Source of the DNA: Turritopsis dohrnii
Taxonomy: Eukaryota; Cnidaria; Hydrozoa; Anthoathecata; Oceaniidae
DNA length: 64,000 bases
Direction: 5' to 3'
NCBI GenBank assembly: GCA_027922465.2
Contig: BQMF02000045.1
Coordinates: 992,001-1,056,000 of the forward strand
Part shown: positions 10,579 through 23,450 of the stretch, piece by piece
How the letters are laid out: each line of letters starts with the position of its first letter
How positions within the stretch are numbered: position 1 is the first letter of the stretch
Made by a program: the position numbers and the translations under genes
Notes under the pieces: generated by a model
The model's database searches: none
Told to the model about the DNA's origin: nothing
The model's input: only the letters and a program-made list of their open reading frames with translations

Positions 10579-13500
10579 ATGGTGGATGCCGCCACAAAGA
10601 AAACTGTTGCTGCAATACCACAGTTAAAAACGAAGGCTGGTCCTCGTGATGGTGATTTGTGGGTGACAAGATTAAAAGAAGAATATCAATCTCTGATAAA
10701 GGTGTGAAAATTTGAAATATTTTTCTTCTTATAGTAAGTAAAACAAATGTAAAATGACTTGAGAATAAAAGAAAACATGAACAAACCAAAATGAAATTAT
10801 AGAACAATAACAGAGTTTTTTTTGAAGCCACGCACAATTAAATTGTCCAAACAGTTTGTTCATTCAGTGAATGCTTCTTCTAGGGATATAAAAGATTTCT
10901 TCAGAGCCAAACTCAAACAAAAAAGACCAACAAGGAAGGTTTTTGTGCTCAAAAATTGATTTTCTGACACTCATAGAGAGATATTATTCCTAAGGAAGGG
11001 TGCGAAATCTCAGATAAATCGTCTCCAGGAACTATGTGCCAGCTTAAATAAAGAGATCATAGAGATTCATTTTGTTTTGGGTGCAGCAATCTCTGATTAC
11101 TTCTCAAAATTTTTACATCAGAACATTTCATTGGCATTGTTGCATCTTTATTTTTGAAAAAGTTTTTTTTATCACTGTAGCATATCATTTGCATGTGTTC
11201 AAAAATTTTTTTGAAAGTTTTTGCAGTATCATTATCAGGTCAATATATATAATGAGTTTGGTTTTACCTTGACAAACCTTTTATTTTTGAGGTAATAATA
11301 CTATATAATATATATACCCCCGGCTGGTGATTGCGACGATTGATTAAAATTCAGTGTAATCGTCTGATATGAACACTTTTGTAATTGTCAAAATGGTTTT
11401 AAATGTGTCAGGGGTTGACAAATTTCTACAGCATTCGTACCTTGAAATACAAAAATTTTTTTTTCACGTATATACGGCAAAAGAATTTTAACGTATACAC
11501 ATATTTCAAATCAAAATATGTATGTCTTATAAAAATACATTAATGCAACAAAAAGTTTATTATCAATGTTTTATTATTCAGTTTTATGTTCTTTATTGTT
11601 ATTATTATTATATATTATTGTTTCGCTTTAGAATTTTAACTATGTTATCCACAGGTTGAAAAAGTTTGATTTTACAGTGGTAATTAGTTGGTGTAAATAG
11701 GGTCTAATCGTAAAACACCAGCAACTTAATTTAAAAAAAGACAAAAGAATTATTATGCCGTGAGCTGTGTTAACATTATACGTTTTTTTGTAAGATCTTG
11801 AAAAAACAGAAGAAAAAAATGTAGAAAAAAAAACATGCGTTTCTTCAAAAAAAAAAATGTTTTTATATAATTATAATTTCATGAAACGAAAAATGAATTC
11901 AAACAAATATATAACTGCCTATGGGAATAAGAAGGTCTGAACTGAGCTTTGCTAACAAGAATAACATGTCTATTTTCAAGTATTATACTTTTTCTTCAAA
12001 TTTTGATATTCATATCACTGATTATATAAATATTTTGTTTTTATTTTATCATTGCCCCTGTTTAATGCACCAGTCGCTCCTTTTTTTTTAATAAAAAACA
12101 AAATGCAGGTTGAGCTGCTTTGAAAAGAAAAGAAAAAAAATTTAAAAAATTACTACTAATAGATGAGTTTCTGATGTTAATTACCAGTTAAAGATCTGTT
12201 TAAACTAAAAGTTTAATAAACTTCACAAAAATAGATTTCGAGTGCTAATGAGTATTATTTTTAATAATTTTTTTTGTCTTAAAAACGCCTCCTGAGAACC
12301 GGTTTAACCGACAGTGTGCAGAGAGCATCTAATTGCCAACCAAGATGCGTGCGCATATTGGTAGGAAATTGTCTTGATCTATTAAACATTTATGTTGAAA
12401 CTCACAGCAATTATCGAGCAAAAAACACTAATGTTTATAAACATCACGTCACTTAGAAACTCATCTATTACTAATGAAGTACTTGAAAGCGTTCACACCT
12501 GGCAATTAGCAATTGCAACAATTAATTTCATTTTTTACTCGCAGTCCTCTGAATTTACGACCACATTCAGTTTTTGCCATTGTGAAGCTGCCATAAATCA
12601 ATCATAATATTGCATATAGTGTTAATACTTTAATAAGTCCTTTCATTTCTTTCGTTCTATCTTATTCTTTCTATTTCCTCAATAGCGTTAGTTTGTCTGG
12701 TTTGCTTACGTGATGAAATAAAATCATTTATTTCTTTTTCTTTGACAACTGGTGCCACCATATTATCTCTATAATGAACATTTATTTCATCTTTTGAGAG
12801 CAAAACCCAAGAGCAAAACAATGGTGAGTTATATCTAATAAATGGGTGATTTTCTGTATATGCATCTACCGGTTTGAAACCAGCTAATCTTTACGGTCAA
12901 AACCTTGTTAAATTTGTTTGGGAGGGTGAGGTTTTGGCCAAGTGATGTCTCGTTCTTCCAAACGCTTTTAACAGAGTTTTCACTGAGAAGTTTGATGGTT
13001 TGAAAACGGTAGATGCATACCCTCTTTTGGCAATTCCTGAGAATTCCCTTGACATCTTCCGTTAATTCTCAAAAATGTTTTTTCCATAGTATATTTGTTT
13101 ACGTCACGTATTCCATTTATATATAAAATGTGAATAGTACGAACATATTTTCCTTTGAAAAATCTTTCGTTTGTAAGCAACGATATGTACATAATGCTAA
13201 ATAGAAAGCCTTTAATGTGTATTATAAAGTATTATAAAGTCAGTTTGGGTTTTGTTTTCAATACAGATTGTCTTATGATTTTTCTTTTTGCTTGCTGTGA
13301 AATTAGTAAAGAAATGTTAATGCGTAGGTTCGTAAACTATGACTATTCAAACAAATACACGCTTTCATTTTTATAAGATCACACACATTCTAAATGTTCA
13401 ATATGAAATTGGCCAAAAAGCTAAGAAAACGTCTTAAGAATATTGCCATCTTAAGATTTTGAGAGCTGAAAATTTATTTTGTCAGAAATTATTTGGTTTT

Positions 13501-16374
13501 ATGTGCTATTCTTTTGTAATTATCAATTATAAACATTCTCTCACGTGACTCTGCATTGATGTTTTGTTGCAGTTTTTTCTCCTATCAATCTTTTTTTAGT
13601 ACCTCTAAGTATATCTTTAGTTTCTGGGCACGAAAAGTTAGGTACAGCCTTAAGAATGTCTTAAGAATATAATTAGGGTGATTTTGACTAAAAAGTTAAG
13701 AATATTCATCATGAAACAAAAAACACCATACAAAAGAAAAAGCCTGTAATAGGACAAGTTTACAGCCAATCCCCTGCTGTTTACAATTTTAACTTCTTGT
13801 TCCAGATAACACTATTGATTTATAAAGTATTCAGTTCTGTTTTATTGCCCATCATTCTACACCAAATTTTTACTGGTATGTAATAAACCAATCAAGTTTT
13901 GCTGTCGTTTACATCTTACACTGTGGCATAATGATCTGCTGTCGCAATTTTCAAAAATATGACAGTATTTTTTTTGCTTTCAGTCTTTTTCCTAATTCAG
14001 AGGGTTGTAATCGTTGTAATCATTGTAATCATTGTAATGGCCAGGTCTGAGTCAGGCATTTTCTGATGCTTATTGTGGGTCTGGACCTCAATACAGCCTG
14101 TATTTGTTATTTTGACTTAAAGAAAATGTGGATATAGATATCATGCACAAAGTTTTATCACTCTCCATTTTTTTCAATTCAAAATCATTGATCTCTTCTG
14201 ACTGTTGTAATGTTATATTATAAACACAACATTTTATTAAAAGAAATCATACATATGTTTACTACAAAAAATTGTTTGACAAATATTTTATAAATTGTAA
14301 ATTGCCCTTAATTAATAGATTGATTGCAAATCAATGTCATTTTTTTTGTTTTTGTTAGACTCAGATTTTTAACAAAGAATAATCTATGTTTCAAGAAGGA
14401 GTTTAAGCAAACTAACTGCTGATTTTGACTGTATTTTTAATGACACACACTAAACCCACTATGTATTCAATAATTTTTATGATGTCATTACAGATAATAC
14501 TGTAGGGAGTATCATTATCAGGATTATTTCAGTTGGTACTTTGAATGGCAACAAAACCATTTTGTCACACCTTGCAGATTTTGTCTTCATAGAGTGAAAG
14601 ACTGCTTCAAGATTTTTGTGACGATATTTTCCAGTGACAAACATCTGTTTAATGAATTACACGCTTTTTTTATAAGAACCAATAAAATCTGACCTGAGGC
14701 TGGCTGTTCTTATTTTTGGAGCCTTTTTCAGCCTGAATTGTTCTGATTTTGTTCTTAGCTTTAAGAACACAATTTCAAATTTCAGCCTCATTTTGTTCTT
14801 ATTTATGGAACTTCCAGTAAAATTAAAAATCTTTTTAAAAGCAACTGTTTAAAAGCATGGTTGCTGTTCGGTAATGACTCGATATGAGTATGCAAGTTGA
14901 AAAAAAAACAACTTCTAAACCATTTTCCAGTGAGAGAATTACGTCATGAGTTGTTCATATAATGAGTTGTTCTTATTTTATAAGAGAATCCAGGCTTAGG
15001 CTGTTCTTAATTTTTAAAACATTAATTTGAGCCTCAGGTTATTCTTATTTTGTTCTTATTTTTTGGCCTAATCTGAGGCTCGTGTTCTTATAAAATTGTT
15101 CTTACAAAAAAAGTGTGTAACTTGAAATAAAGGAAATAAGAACCACTCTTGTGTTTGCTCTCTCATATTCATTGATTGTGTTAGAAACATTTTTTTTTGT
15201 TATTTAGCACCTTAAGTTACCCTTTGTACATCATTGTTAATACTATTGTTTTGTTTAGTATGTCAGCACTAACAAAGAGCAAGACAATGATTGGTTTCGA
15301 TTAGAATCAAACAAAGAAGGGACAAGGTAAAAATTCAATTGAAAGAGAATGCTCTCAAGTCTCCATGCTTATGTGAGAAAGGAATGGGAAGTGAGGTTTC
15401 CTCAAGTCATGGCAATATTGAATTTGCTGTCCATGAACTAGTAAAACATGTTTTTGTGTGATTATGTTATTGCTGTTGAACATTAAATTGTGAAATATAT
15501 ATGACCTTCTCTTACAAACACTGTTTGTTAACCCATTGTTGTTATGCTTGGAATTTTAGATAGAATACCGTAATAGGAACTGCTTCCAACCTTTAAATCG
15601 CCTTTACTTGTTTCGATGTTTTAGATGGTGGGGAAAATGCTGGCATATGCATAATCTGTTGAAGTACGAATTTGATATTGAATTTGATGTGAGTATTATT
15701 ATATTAAAGGAAGAATCCCATGTTCCATATCATTCCTAACATTTCCTATTTTTTGCATTTTTACTATAATTATCCAGATACCTGTTACATTTCCAAGCAC
15801 AGCCCCTGAAATAGCCATACCAGAATTGGATGGAAAAACCGCCAAGATGTACAGGTAAGTAAAAAGTCTGAGAAAAAGTCGAGAGGCGTTGCAATACCTC
15901 CCTCTCAGCTCATCTTTCTCTTAATATGCTGGATGACCAGTTGAATTTCTTTAAAATCGTTAACATATCTGTTTTACAGAAATGATTTTAGTAGGGTTTG
16001 TCCCCCCACTATTTTATTGATATTTAAATTGTCATTGTATATTGTTACTATCATTATATTCTTTGTTTAGAGGTGGCAAAATATGCTTAACAGATCACTT
16101 TAAGCCGTTGTGGGCAAGAAATGTTCCCAAGTTTGGTATTGCACATGCCATGGCATTAGGAGTAAGTGAACCTTCTGTGTTCTGCAGAAAATACCGATTA
16201 TGTTAATTCTGACTCCGCTACCTGCTATGTACCTGGTACCCACCAGGGTGATTTCTTGGTACTTATTCAGTTTTTATTCCATAGCTTGGTCCGTGGTTAG
16301 CTGTGGAAATACCAGATTTGATCGAGAAGGGATTGGTCATCCATAAAGATGAACAAAAGGAACAGAACTCCTAG
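10579..16374 (+). CDS. UFC1: UFM1-conjugating enzyme 1 (E2), six exons
   Basis: UFC1 takes UFM1 from the E1 enzyme UBA5 onto its catalytic cysteine and, with the UFL1 ligase, attaches it to ER-bound ribosomes and other targets (family knowledge). Exons: 10579-10701, 15259-15326, 15625-15688, 15778-15854, 16071-16161, 16285-16374. All junctions are GT/AG and all phases agree; the product is 170 residues, against about 167 in vertebrates. Recognisable family blocks are [67 protein letters not shown] and [20 protein letters not shown]. By my count the Cys in GGKIC is residue 116, matching the catalytic position. The C-terminal tail after [15 protein letters not shown] is slightly longer than in mammals. 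Intron 1 is 4.6 kb and full of repeats; the others are 90-300 bases. The gene looks intact. Confidence 0.97.
12859..13019 (+). mobile_element. MITE sharing its core with the 9-bp-TSD MITEs but with different ends
   Basis: The 13-base ends TATGCATCTACCG and CGGTAGATGCATA are perfectly inverted. The interior, from AATCTTTACGGTCAAAACCT through TCGTTCTTCCAAACGCTTTT to GAGAAGTTTGA, matches the core of the 1393 and 3338 MITEs, yet the outer 50 bases are unrelated. It lies in UFC1 intron 1. No clear target duplication is visible. Confidence 0.65.
14005..14038 (+). repeat. Short TTGTAATCA tandem repeat
   Basis: Four imperfect units of TTGTAATCR lie within UFC1 intron 1. Confidence 0.7.
14657..15120 (+). 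mobile_element. MITE rich in TGTTCTTATTTT motifs
   Basis: The ends TTACACGCTTTTTTTATAAG and the inverse of CTTACAAAAAAAGTGTGTAA are imperfect TIRs. The interior is a string of TTGTTCTTATTTT and AAGAACA motifs in both orientations. It lies in UFC1 intron 1 just before exon 2. A left-end copy is at 35213-35500 and a right-end fragment sits inside the mariner element at about 33746-33785. Confidence 0.65.
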
Positions 16375-18420
16375 CCATTTTTTCAAAAACAAAATCTGGA
16401 AAACTATTTATATTGAAATAATTATTCTCAATCACTGCGAGTATTTTTTATTTTTTTTTTGTCTTGGTGGTGTTTCCTGTACATATTTAAAATATGAGGT
16501 TTTTTAGCACTAAACATACGACAAGAGAAACTGTACACTGAGATAATGAAAAGGTGGAAAGGTTCTGACTGATCAAGTAAAGTGCAAGAATGAGATGAAG
16601 AATGAATGAGAATAAAAATAAAAACTTTGTTGGCCGGAAACGACGAATTTTGGGTGAGGTGACGCAAATTTGCACCAAAGAAAAATTTGTACCGACCAAT
16701 ATTTTTTAACTGACGAAACATTTCGACCATGTATATCACTTTTATCTAAACTCTGATGCCAGCTGCCTTAAAAGCAGTTGAAGCTTTTTTTATCCAGTCT
16801 CCCCCCCCCTGCTTTTAGAATTCTAGTATGGCCGGTGCTAGAAACCAAATAAGCCTTTTCTGAACTTTTACGTACATTGTTGGTTTGGGTGGATTAATTT
16901 GGGGGGATCATTCCAAGCAGGCGGGGCACGTCGATACTACACGTCGGGGCCTAATGGGTTGGGCACAGAGACAAATTCGGGCAAAAAAAGAAATTGAAGT
17001 TTTTTCAAAGATTTTCTTACAATAAATCTAACCAGGGCTACATTTACACGTACATTATTCAAAACCGCCACCTGGAAACATCTTTGGCTATGTTCACACT
17101 CACCGGTTCCATAACGTCCAAAATAAGCGCACTTTACAGATTTACAATCAAAGCACTTTCCCATTTTGTTTTGTTAATAATGAAATCGAGAAAATAAACA
17201 AAAAAAAAAAAACAAGCAATAACGAAATATTGGAAAAGGGCGAAATTTTTTGTCGGCTTAAATTATTCGTCGGACAAAAATGACGAATTTTTGGCCAAAT
17301 GATGAAAATTTCTACCGACAAAGTTTTATCAAATATTTATACACAGGAGAGCTACACCAGTACTAAATACTGCTATCACGTAGGTCCTGAGTTTCCATCC
17401 ATGATAAAAATAGTTATAAATTATGAATTTGCAATCGAGATTAATTACTTCTGAAGGCCTTCGCTTCTTTTTTAAATATCAAAAACGTATTACAAGGAAA
17501 TTACAAATAAAATTTGTAGGGATTATGCAAACAATTTTTTTGCGCGTTGGGTTATTGCCGACATTTCGTGGTCAATAGCGAAGTATATTTTTCACGCAAG
17601 AAATTTTTTGCGGTTTTTCTAATAATCTCCCTTGTTGAATGTGAATACTTGTTTGATCCTCAATTGTACCTTTCCATAGAGTACAGTTATTTTCCCGTCA
17701 CATTATTTTTTTAAGGTGGAAATTTGTTTATTATCAGTAACTAGCCATTAGATTTTAACGAATTGGTTGAATAATCCCTGCAAAAGAATGTATTTCTAAT
17801 GAAGTATACACTATTTCAATAGAAAATACTCTTCGTTTCCGTTAACATTTCATGATTTCTCACACTTGGGTACACCTAACGATTAAATCACAACTGGATC
17901 GTTGAGATTGTGACATGAGTGGAATTTGAGGAAGCAGTTCAGACTCCATAATGATTTAAGATACTTTGATATTTTCCAAGTGAATCTTTAACGTTCTCAT
18001 GGAAAATACTAGTATTAAGAAGAAATACAGTTAAATGTGAAGAGCGTTAATTTCATTCATTCTACCATATATACCAAAAATAAAATCAATTCAAAATGTG
18101 TTGAATAGGTAACTACCAACATTGAAATGGATTCCCAATTTTGTTATAAAACGTTTTTTCTCAATACATGAAAAAAAGAAATAAAACGTTTTATGGTGTT
18201 TCTTTACCAGTAGTGAATGTGATTCATTTCTTTAATAGCTGTAACAAATTGTCTGAAGTGATACTTATACCTGTCAAGTAGCTGCTGTAGGCTACCTTTG
18301 CAATTCTCACTAACGAACTATTAAAAACAATTAGAAAAATCTTTTCTATACATCGTTACTCAAACGGAGATGGTTTATTTGTAACCACAGCGGGAAAAAC
18401 TGCTTGTACATAGTTCCGTG
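16375..18420. other. Intergenic stretch with a duplicated GACGAATTTT repeat
   Basis: No gene is supported between UFC1 and the PAN-domain gene. Two diverged copies of a segment with GACGAATTTT, CAAATTTGCACC or equivalent, and TACCGAC lie at about 16627-16700 and 17229-17325. Confidence 0.45.
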
Positions 18421-18423
18421 GAC

Positions 18424-18430
18424 TATAAAA
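18424..18430 (+). promoter_or_regulatory. TATA box of the PAN/EGF/fibrinogen-like gene
   Basis: TATAAAA lies 64 bases upstream of the ATG at 18488, leaving room for a short 5' UTR. No other TATA-like motif is closer. Confidence 0.45.
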
Positions 18431-18487
18431 AGAGAAGGACTTACAACTTCTACAAATGTATTCAAATGATATTAGTTTATTGAAATT

Positions 18488-21400
18488 TTGACTGAACCAG
18501 TTATGCATTGGTACTTTGGTGCGGCCACCTACACTTTTCTTTTTTCTTCTTCTAGTTTTCTGTTATTTATTCATTGGGTTTTCTTCTCAACGGGAAGAAT
18601 ACTACGGTTGAAAGGATGTGATAAATTCGATGCTCATTTTTCCGTGGTGACCAAAAGCATTCGCTTTACAAGTGGACACATCAACGATATCGAAGAGATT
18701 AATTTACAAGAATGTGTTTACCACTGCATCATTACAACTAACTGTAGATCAATCAATCACAACAAAGTCTTGAAGAAATGCATCCTATTGGACAGTCGTC
18801 AAGTGGAAGCAGTGGATATGCCAATAGCAGAAGAGAATTGGGCTCACTATGAAACTGATGACTCAGAGAAAACGGTATTTCCTTATTTATTGATTATTAA
18901 TGCTCCACCACCTTAAGTTTGCCCGTTCTGATAGAGCTGTTATCAAGAAGAATCGTTCTAAGGAGATCCTACCCTCAGTAATAAAAGGATTTGAATTTGG
19001 TTGGAATAGAAAAGCTCTAGAAAGCCTTATATGAATTCTGCTTACAAGCTTAATGATAGCCCATTGTTCAAAACGACACCGCGAACGACCATTGAAATGG
19101 TGTTCATACTGGTATGGCTCTCTGTGACAATGTTCTCATCTGTTTCAATACATTTGTACGGTGTGGAGGGGAAGCTGCGTCAATTGCATTTTCATCATCA
19201 TAATATCGCTGACCTGGCTCTGTGTCAGGTGTGAATGTTAACGCAATAATAAAGTTTCATGAAATCGTGACTTTTATTTAGGTTGGGGAAGTTTGTTCTG
19301 CTCTCCAACCCTGTGGATCGAGTTTCTGTACGGATACATGTGAAAAGCCTTACTACAATTGCACGTGTCAGGATGGTTTTGTTGGCGATCACTGTCAATA
19401 TTACATCAGTAAGTACACACCGACAATTTTCACAAAGCCGACAACCAAAAAATTGGCGCCAAAACTAATACATCATTCATTTTATTGATTGAAATAAAGT
19501 TCCATGTGACACTTTTAGTTGGTACTCGTGGGCAATTTGAAAAGCCATATTCATCCTGTACCGAAGTTAAGACTATTTACGAGGAAAATGGCTTTTATTA
19601 CATCGCTCACAACGGAACGTCTGAAAAAGTTTACTGCGATCAGAAATTTGAAGTTGAAGGTGATTTTTTCTTGTTTTTCATTATTTTTATCTTTCAGAAA
19701 TACTTCTCGCGTTGTGTGTAGAACGTGGAAATCTAATAGAAATTCAAAACATTTCCCAATAGCATAGCGTGAGATTTCCATTCTAAAGTAAACAAGAAGC
19801 CGCTTGGCTTGAAGACTTCAGGACGTAACACAACGATACATTATCTGGTTTCAAAAATACAAACTTGTCGAATTGCCAAATTACAAATCTAATAAAATGA
19901 CTGGCAAATTCAAAATCAACATCTTCCATTTGTGATTTGTACATATTTTTATGAATATTAAAGAACTTTCGAAATTTGGTAAAATTTTGGCCCAAATTGT
20001 CCAATTTTAGTCAAACCTGGCAAAATCAATGTCAAATTCGAAATCAGCACCTTTCAACTGTGACCGGTGCAAAATTTCATGATAATTGGCCTAGTGGAGG
20101 TCCGAATTTGACCAAATTTGCGAATTCGGCAACGATGTCATGTAAACGCTGCACAAAAACGTTCATAACTTGGAGTAGTAGGAGGAGGAGGAAGAGAGGA
20201 ACCACGGGTATTTTAAATACTTTACTCCACCACAGGTGTCCTAAAGTCAATTAATGAAGTAAAATTAGCGGGATGATTCGGAAAAATCATGTTTCGTTTA
20301 CGCGAAACTATTTTTCTATAAATACAACTTAGGGGCTGATTACATGATCCCGGTTAGCCGGGATGAAATTTTATCCCGCCTTGCCGAGATGAATTTCAAC
20401 TCGGTGTTACATGCAAAATTTTCATCCCGTTTAGGCGGGACACGGGAGAAAACTAAACCTTTGTGTTTTGAATTTTTGACAAACTACGCATGCTCAAACC
20501 TCAAACCTGTCCCGGTTGACCGGGACGAAGCGATTACATGGGAAAATTTCATCCCGCCTAACCGAGATCCCGGCTCTTTGATAGCCGAAATCTCGGATAG
20601 GCGCGATGAAAATTTTATCATGTAATCGCGATGGGAAATTTATGAAGATTTGACCAGGAAGCCAAGACCTCGGCAAGGCGGGGTGGAATATCATCCCGGC
20701 TAACTGGGATCATGTAATCAGCCCTTTAGTAGATTTGTTCGTGAATTTTTCCCTACAAAGTCATTAGAAACTTCACATCAACACTTGAAATAAGTGTGCA
20801 AAGTAATGATGTTTCTTTTTTGATACACGAAAAGCCTTTAATCTCTGAAGTAACTTTTTAATTGAACAGTTTTAAAAACAATTCTCACGAGTGATTGATT
20901 TTTTTCGTGTAACAGGCTCGTCGATTTTACGAATGTCCCTAATGAACGTTTTGTTTTCACCACATCGTCTCAGTTTTGTAAGGTCTCCGTTACCAGCTCC
21001 CTTGTTCTCTGCCAATTATAATAGACACTTGATCTTTATAAAGATGCTGAAGATGTAGCAGAGCAGTGCAGAATATTTAATAATGTTTAGGACGTATAAT
21101 ATACTGCTATTGTGAAATTATGCCATAGTTACCTCATACTTTCAGTGTTTTGCCATAGTTACCTCATACTTGCAGTGATTTTGGACGCCATGTAATGTGG
21201 GCGCTTAATTGAGTCCTGGGCGGTTAATAAAAAAACACTAAAACCACTAATACAGTTTATCTTTTTACTGAATACTGATAAAAAAACTGCTTGTGTCCTA
21301 CTCGAGCAACTTCCAAAAAAGCTCGATAAATACTCTCACTTTGAGATGAAAATAATTCATGCCCGCGTGATTGAGTTTCCTTCATTATGCTGTGAAATAA

Positions 21401-21892
21401 ATGTTCAACTAAAAACGATGTTTTCTCAATATTTTATGTTTTTGCCAAATAAGCGCCCAGTTTCAGTTTTGGAACTGGGCGCTTAATCGGAACCTGGGCG
21501 CTTATTACAAATTCTTCCTCTAAACCTGGGCGCTTAATCGGACGGGGCGCTTAATTGAGTCCTGGGCGTCCAAGACACACACAGAAGCACGCATGCAATG
21601 GTTTGGTTTCCGAAGCAATGAATTTGAAAACAGAAAGCAGCTGGCAATAGAGTTTTGGATAAAATTCAAGGATGAAATTCTACCAGAAAACAAGGTTGTG
21701 GTGACCGTATATGGGAAAGACGGAATTGATAGAGTTAACAAGAGGTGTGAGGTAGACAAGTGGTGCTACGTATCTGATTTCGTCCAAGCAGGAGTGTATG
21801 GCGGTAATGGCAATTTATTGATGATGTTCGATCGTGTTAACCAATCAACAATCGTGCATGTGACTCGCTTTTCAGTTGCTATATTAGAGTGA
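18488..21892 (+). CDS. Secreted PAN/EGF/fibrinogen-like protein, four exons
   Basis: Exon 1 (18488-18874) encodes a hydrophobic leader (the second ATG, 18503, would give a better signal peptide) and a PAN/apple-like domain with NLQECVYHCIITTNCRSIN and an ending HYETDD. Exon 2 (19282-19408) is EGF-like (CTCQDGFVGDHC; seven Cys rather than six). Exon 3 (19519-19659) matches the start of a fibrinogen C-terminal domain (SSCTEV, then VYCDQ). Exon 4 (21585-21892) carries EFWIKFKDEILPENKVVVTV and ends at TGA; I do not recognise its fold. Phases agree at each junction (0, 1, 1) and the product would be 320 residues. Exons 1-3 fit a family common in corals, probably extracellular adhesion or matrix proteins. 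Assignment of exon 4 is less sure: its acceptor lacks a pyrimidine tract and a repeat abuts it. Confidence 0.65.
19790..19840 (+). repeat. 51-bp dispersed repeat, copy 1
   Basis: Contains AACAAGAAGCCGCTTG and TTGAAGACTTCAGGACGTA; nearly identical to 31116-31166. It lies in intron 3 of the PAN/EGF gene. Confidence 0.75.
20165..20236 (+). repeat. Dispersed repeat ending TTTACTCCACCA, copy 1
   Basis: GGAGGAAGAGA, then GGTATTTTAAA and TTTACTCCACCA, recurs at 36000-36051. It is probably one end of a transposable element family. Confidence 0.5.
20332..20725 (+). mobile_element. PIF/Harbinger-like MITE, TTA TSD
   Basis: The ends GGGCTGATTACATGATCCC (left) and its inverse at 20706-20724 form TIRs that extend through GGTTAGCCGGGATGA. 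TTA flanks both sides, as in PIF/Harbinger. Internal CCCGG/CCGGG-bearing units are repeated several times in both orientations. A diverged relative lies at 57995-58190. Confidence 0.75.
21190..21571 (+). repeat. GGGCGCTTAAT repeat element
   Basis: GGGCGCTTAATTGAGTCCTG occurs at both ends in the same orientation, with further GGGCGCTTAATCGG and GGGCGCTTATT copies at 21475-21560. The right end stops about 14 bases before exon 4 of the PAN/EGF gene. Confidence 0.65.
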
Positions 21893-23244
21893 TGTGCTAT
21901 AATGTCATCCCAGTGTCATAAGTACTCAGAGGATGGGAGTGGTGTTTTCAAAAATTGTTGATGAAATGAAATGAAAAACAGTGAAACACAAATATATGCG
22001 TAGAAAGACAATAAAGGCACATTTAATGAATGTTTACTTAGCTTGTTCACCTTTTTATCTTTGTTACCGAAAACTCTGCATAAAACTATGAAATCGGAAA
22101 AATCACAACAGGCCCCTCTAATATGAAAATCGTGACTACGGCACCGCATCCCTGTACATTATCCTTAATTGCTCCAATCGCATCAACTTCATTGCGAATA
22201 CTAGTCATGACGTTTTGTATCATTAGCATAGTATATCGGGGAAAAAACACGCTAATAACTTAGAAAGGATTGTGGCACCAACAGGACGAATGGACTGGTA
22301 AAATACATACAACTGAACGGTGAAGCTAAGATCATCAAATGTTGTATTTTAATTGCATTTAATCTCCCGTCTATGGGGACAGTATGAAAAAGAAAGGTAT
22401 TGTTTATATAGTTTATTTCAATTTAATTTTCATATTTAGCACGATATCGTGAGCTTCCTTTATTTAAACTAAGACAGGATTTGGTCAAACTGTTACAGTT
22501 TACAACAAAGTTGACAATCTGGCTCTCTGCGACGCCTAAACCATATTGGCCAGGTCAAATTTGAGGAGCTGTTCAAGGAAACGTATCCCATGTTCCATAT
22601 GAACAACCATCATCGCATTATTCACACACGCACGCACATCAATACGCACAATGCATATTGCAATCAGTCAAAGTATTGGCATATAATAAATCAGTAGAAG
22701 ACACCGAATTGACTGGTTTTCTATGTAGTTACCAAGAGGATCTCTTTATGATGGTCGGTATTTAATATCACTGTATAATCAATTCTACGTCAGCTAGCTT
22801 CAAACGTAAAGTAGTTCTTGCCTGGCTATTTAAGGGAAACAGTTTACCTCTTGTTGGAATATGTAACCCTGAATGAATTGCAGCTACACCAGTTGATGCC
22901 AAAACAACTAATATGCTATACTAAACCGTTTCGTTGCCCCAGTAAATTAATCTCAGAAGACGTCCCAATCACATCCTCACTGAGACGTCTTGACAACATC
23001 CCAACGATATCGCAACGACGGCAATCATAGGGCAACTATGTTGGGATCATCAAAACAACAAAACTTACAAATTTCTGCTTTTTAATTTTTTTAAAAAATT
23101 TACAACGCAACAATTTACAATTCAAAGCGAATTTGTTATCAAGTTATAAAGTTTTGAATTACATATGTATTTCTGCATTTAAACTCCCTTCGGCAAGCCT
23201 CATTGAAATTTTGGCAACTTTTTTGTCGATCAGGGGATCTTGCA
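21893..23244. other. Unassigned stretch left of the MULE-like element
   Basis: No gene is supported. The minus-strand frame 23253-23159 (QDPLIDKKVAKISMRLAEGS then stop) abuts the element junction and could be a host exon tail. GACGTCCCAATC and GAGACGTCTTG strings at 22960-22990 resemble those at 27965 and 28125-28225. Confidence 0.35.
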
Positions 23245-23253
23245 CCATCAAAA

Positions 23254-23450
23254 GGTTAGTTATAAAAAGACCGACGAGCTGGAACACGGGGACGTACGGG
23301 TGACGTACAAGAACACACAGGTGACACACAAGAACGTACGACAACGTACGACGACGCACAGGTTACACACGACTACATACCAGTGACGTACAGGTTACAC
23401 ACAAGGACGTACGAGTGACGTACGTGTCACACACAAGACGTACGAGTGAC
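23254..23450 (+). repeat. Left terminal inverted repeat of the MULE-like element
   Basis: Inverse of 27256-27452. Contains at least five ACGTAC palindromes separated by GTGACACACAAG-type spacers. Confidence 0.9.

Noticed and set aside
10282..10837. Minus-strand frames opposite UFC1 exon 1
   Set aside because: Antisense shadows of the UFC1 start region; no motifs or splice sites of their own.
20344..20694. Plus and minus frames of about 90 and 66 codons
   Set aside because: They are translations of the PIF/Harbinger-like MITE and its inverted internal repeats.
20914..21060. Additional exon of the PAN/EGF gene after the acceptor GTGTAACAG
   Set aside because: The phase required by exon 3 gives no fibrinogen-like sequence and soon meets a stop; no donor restores the frame.
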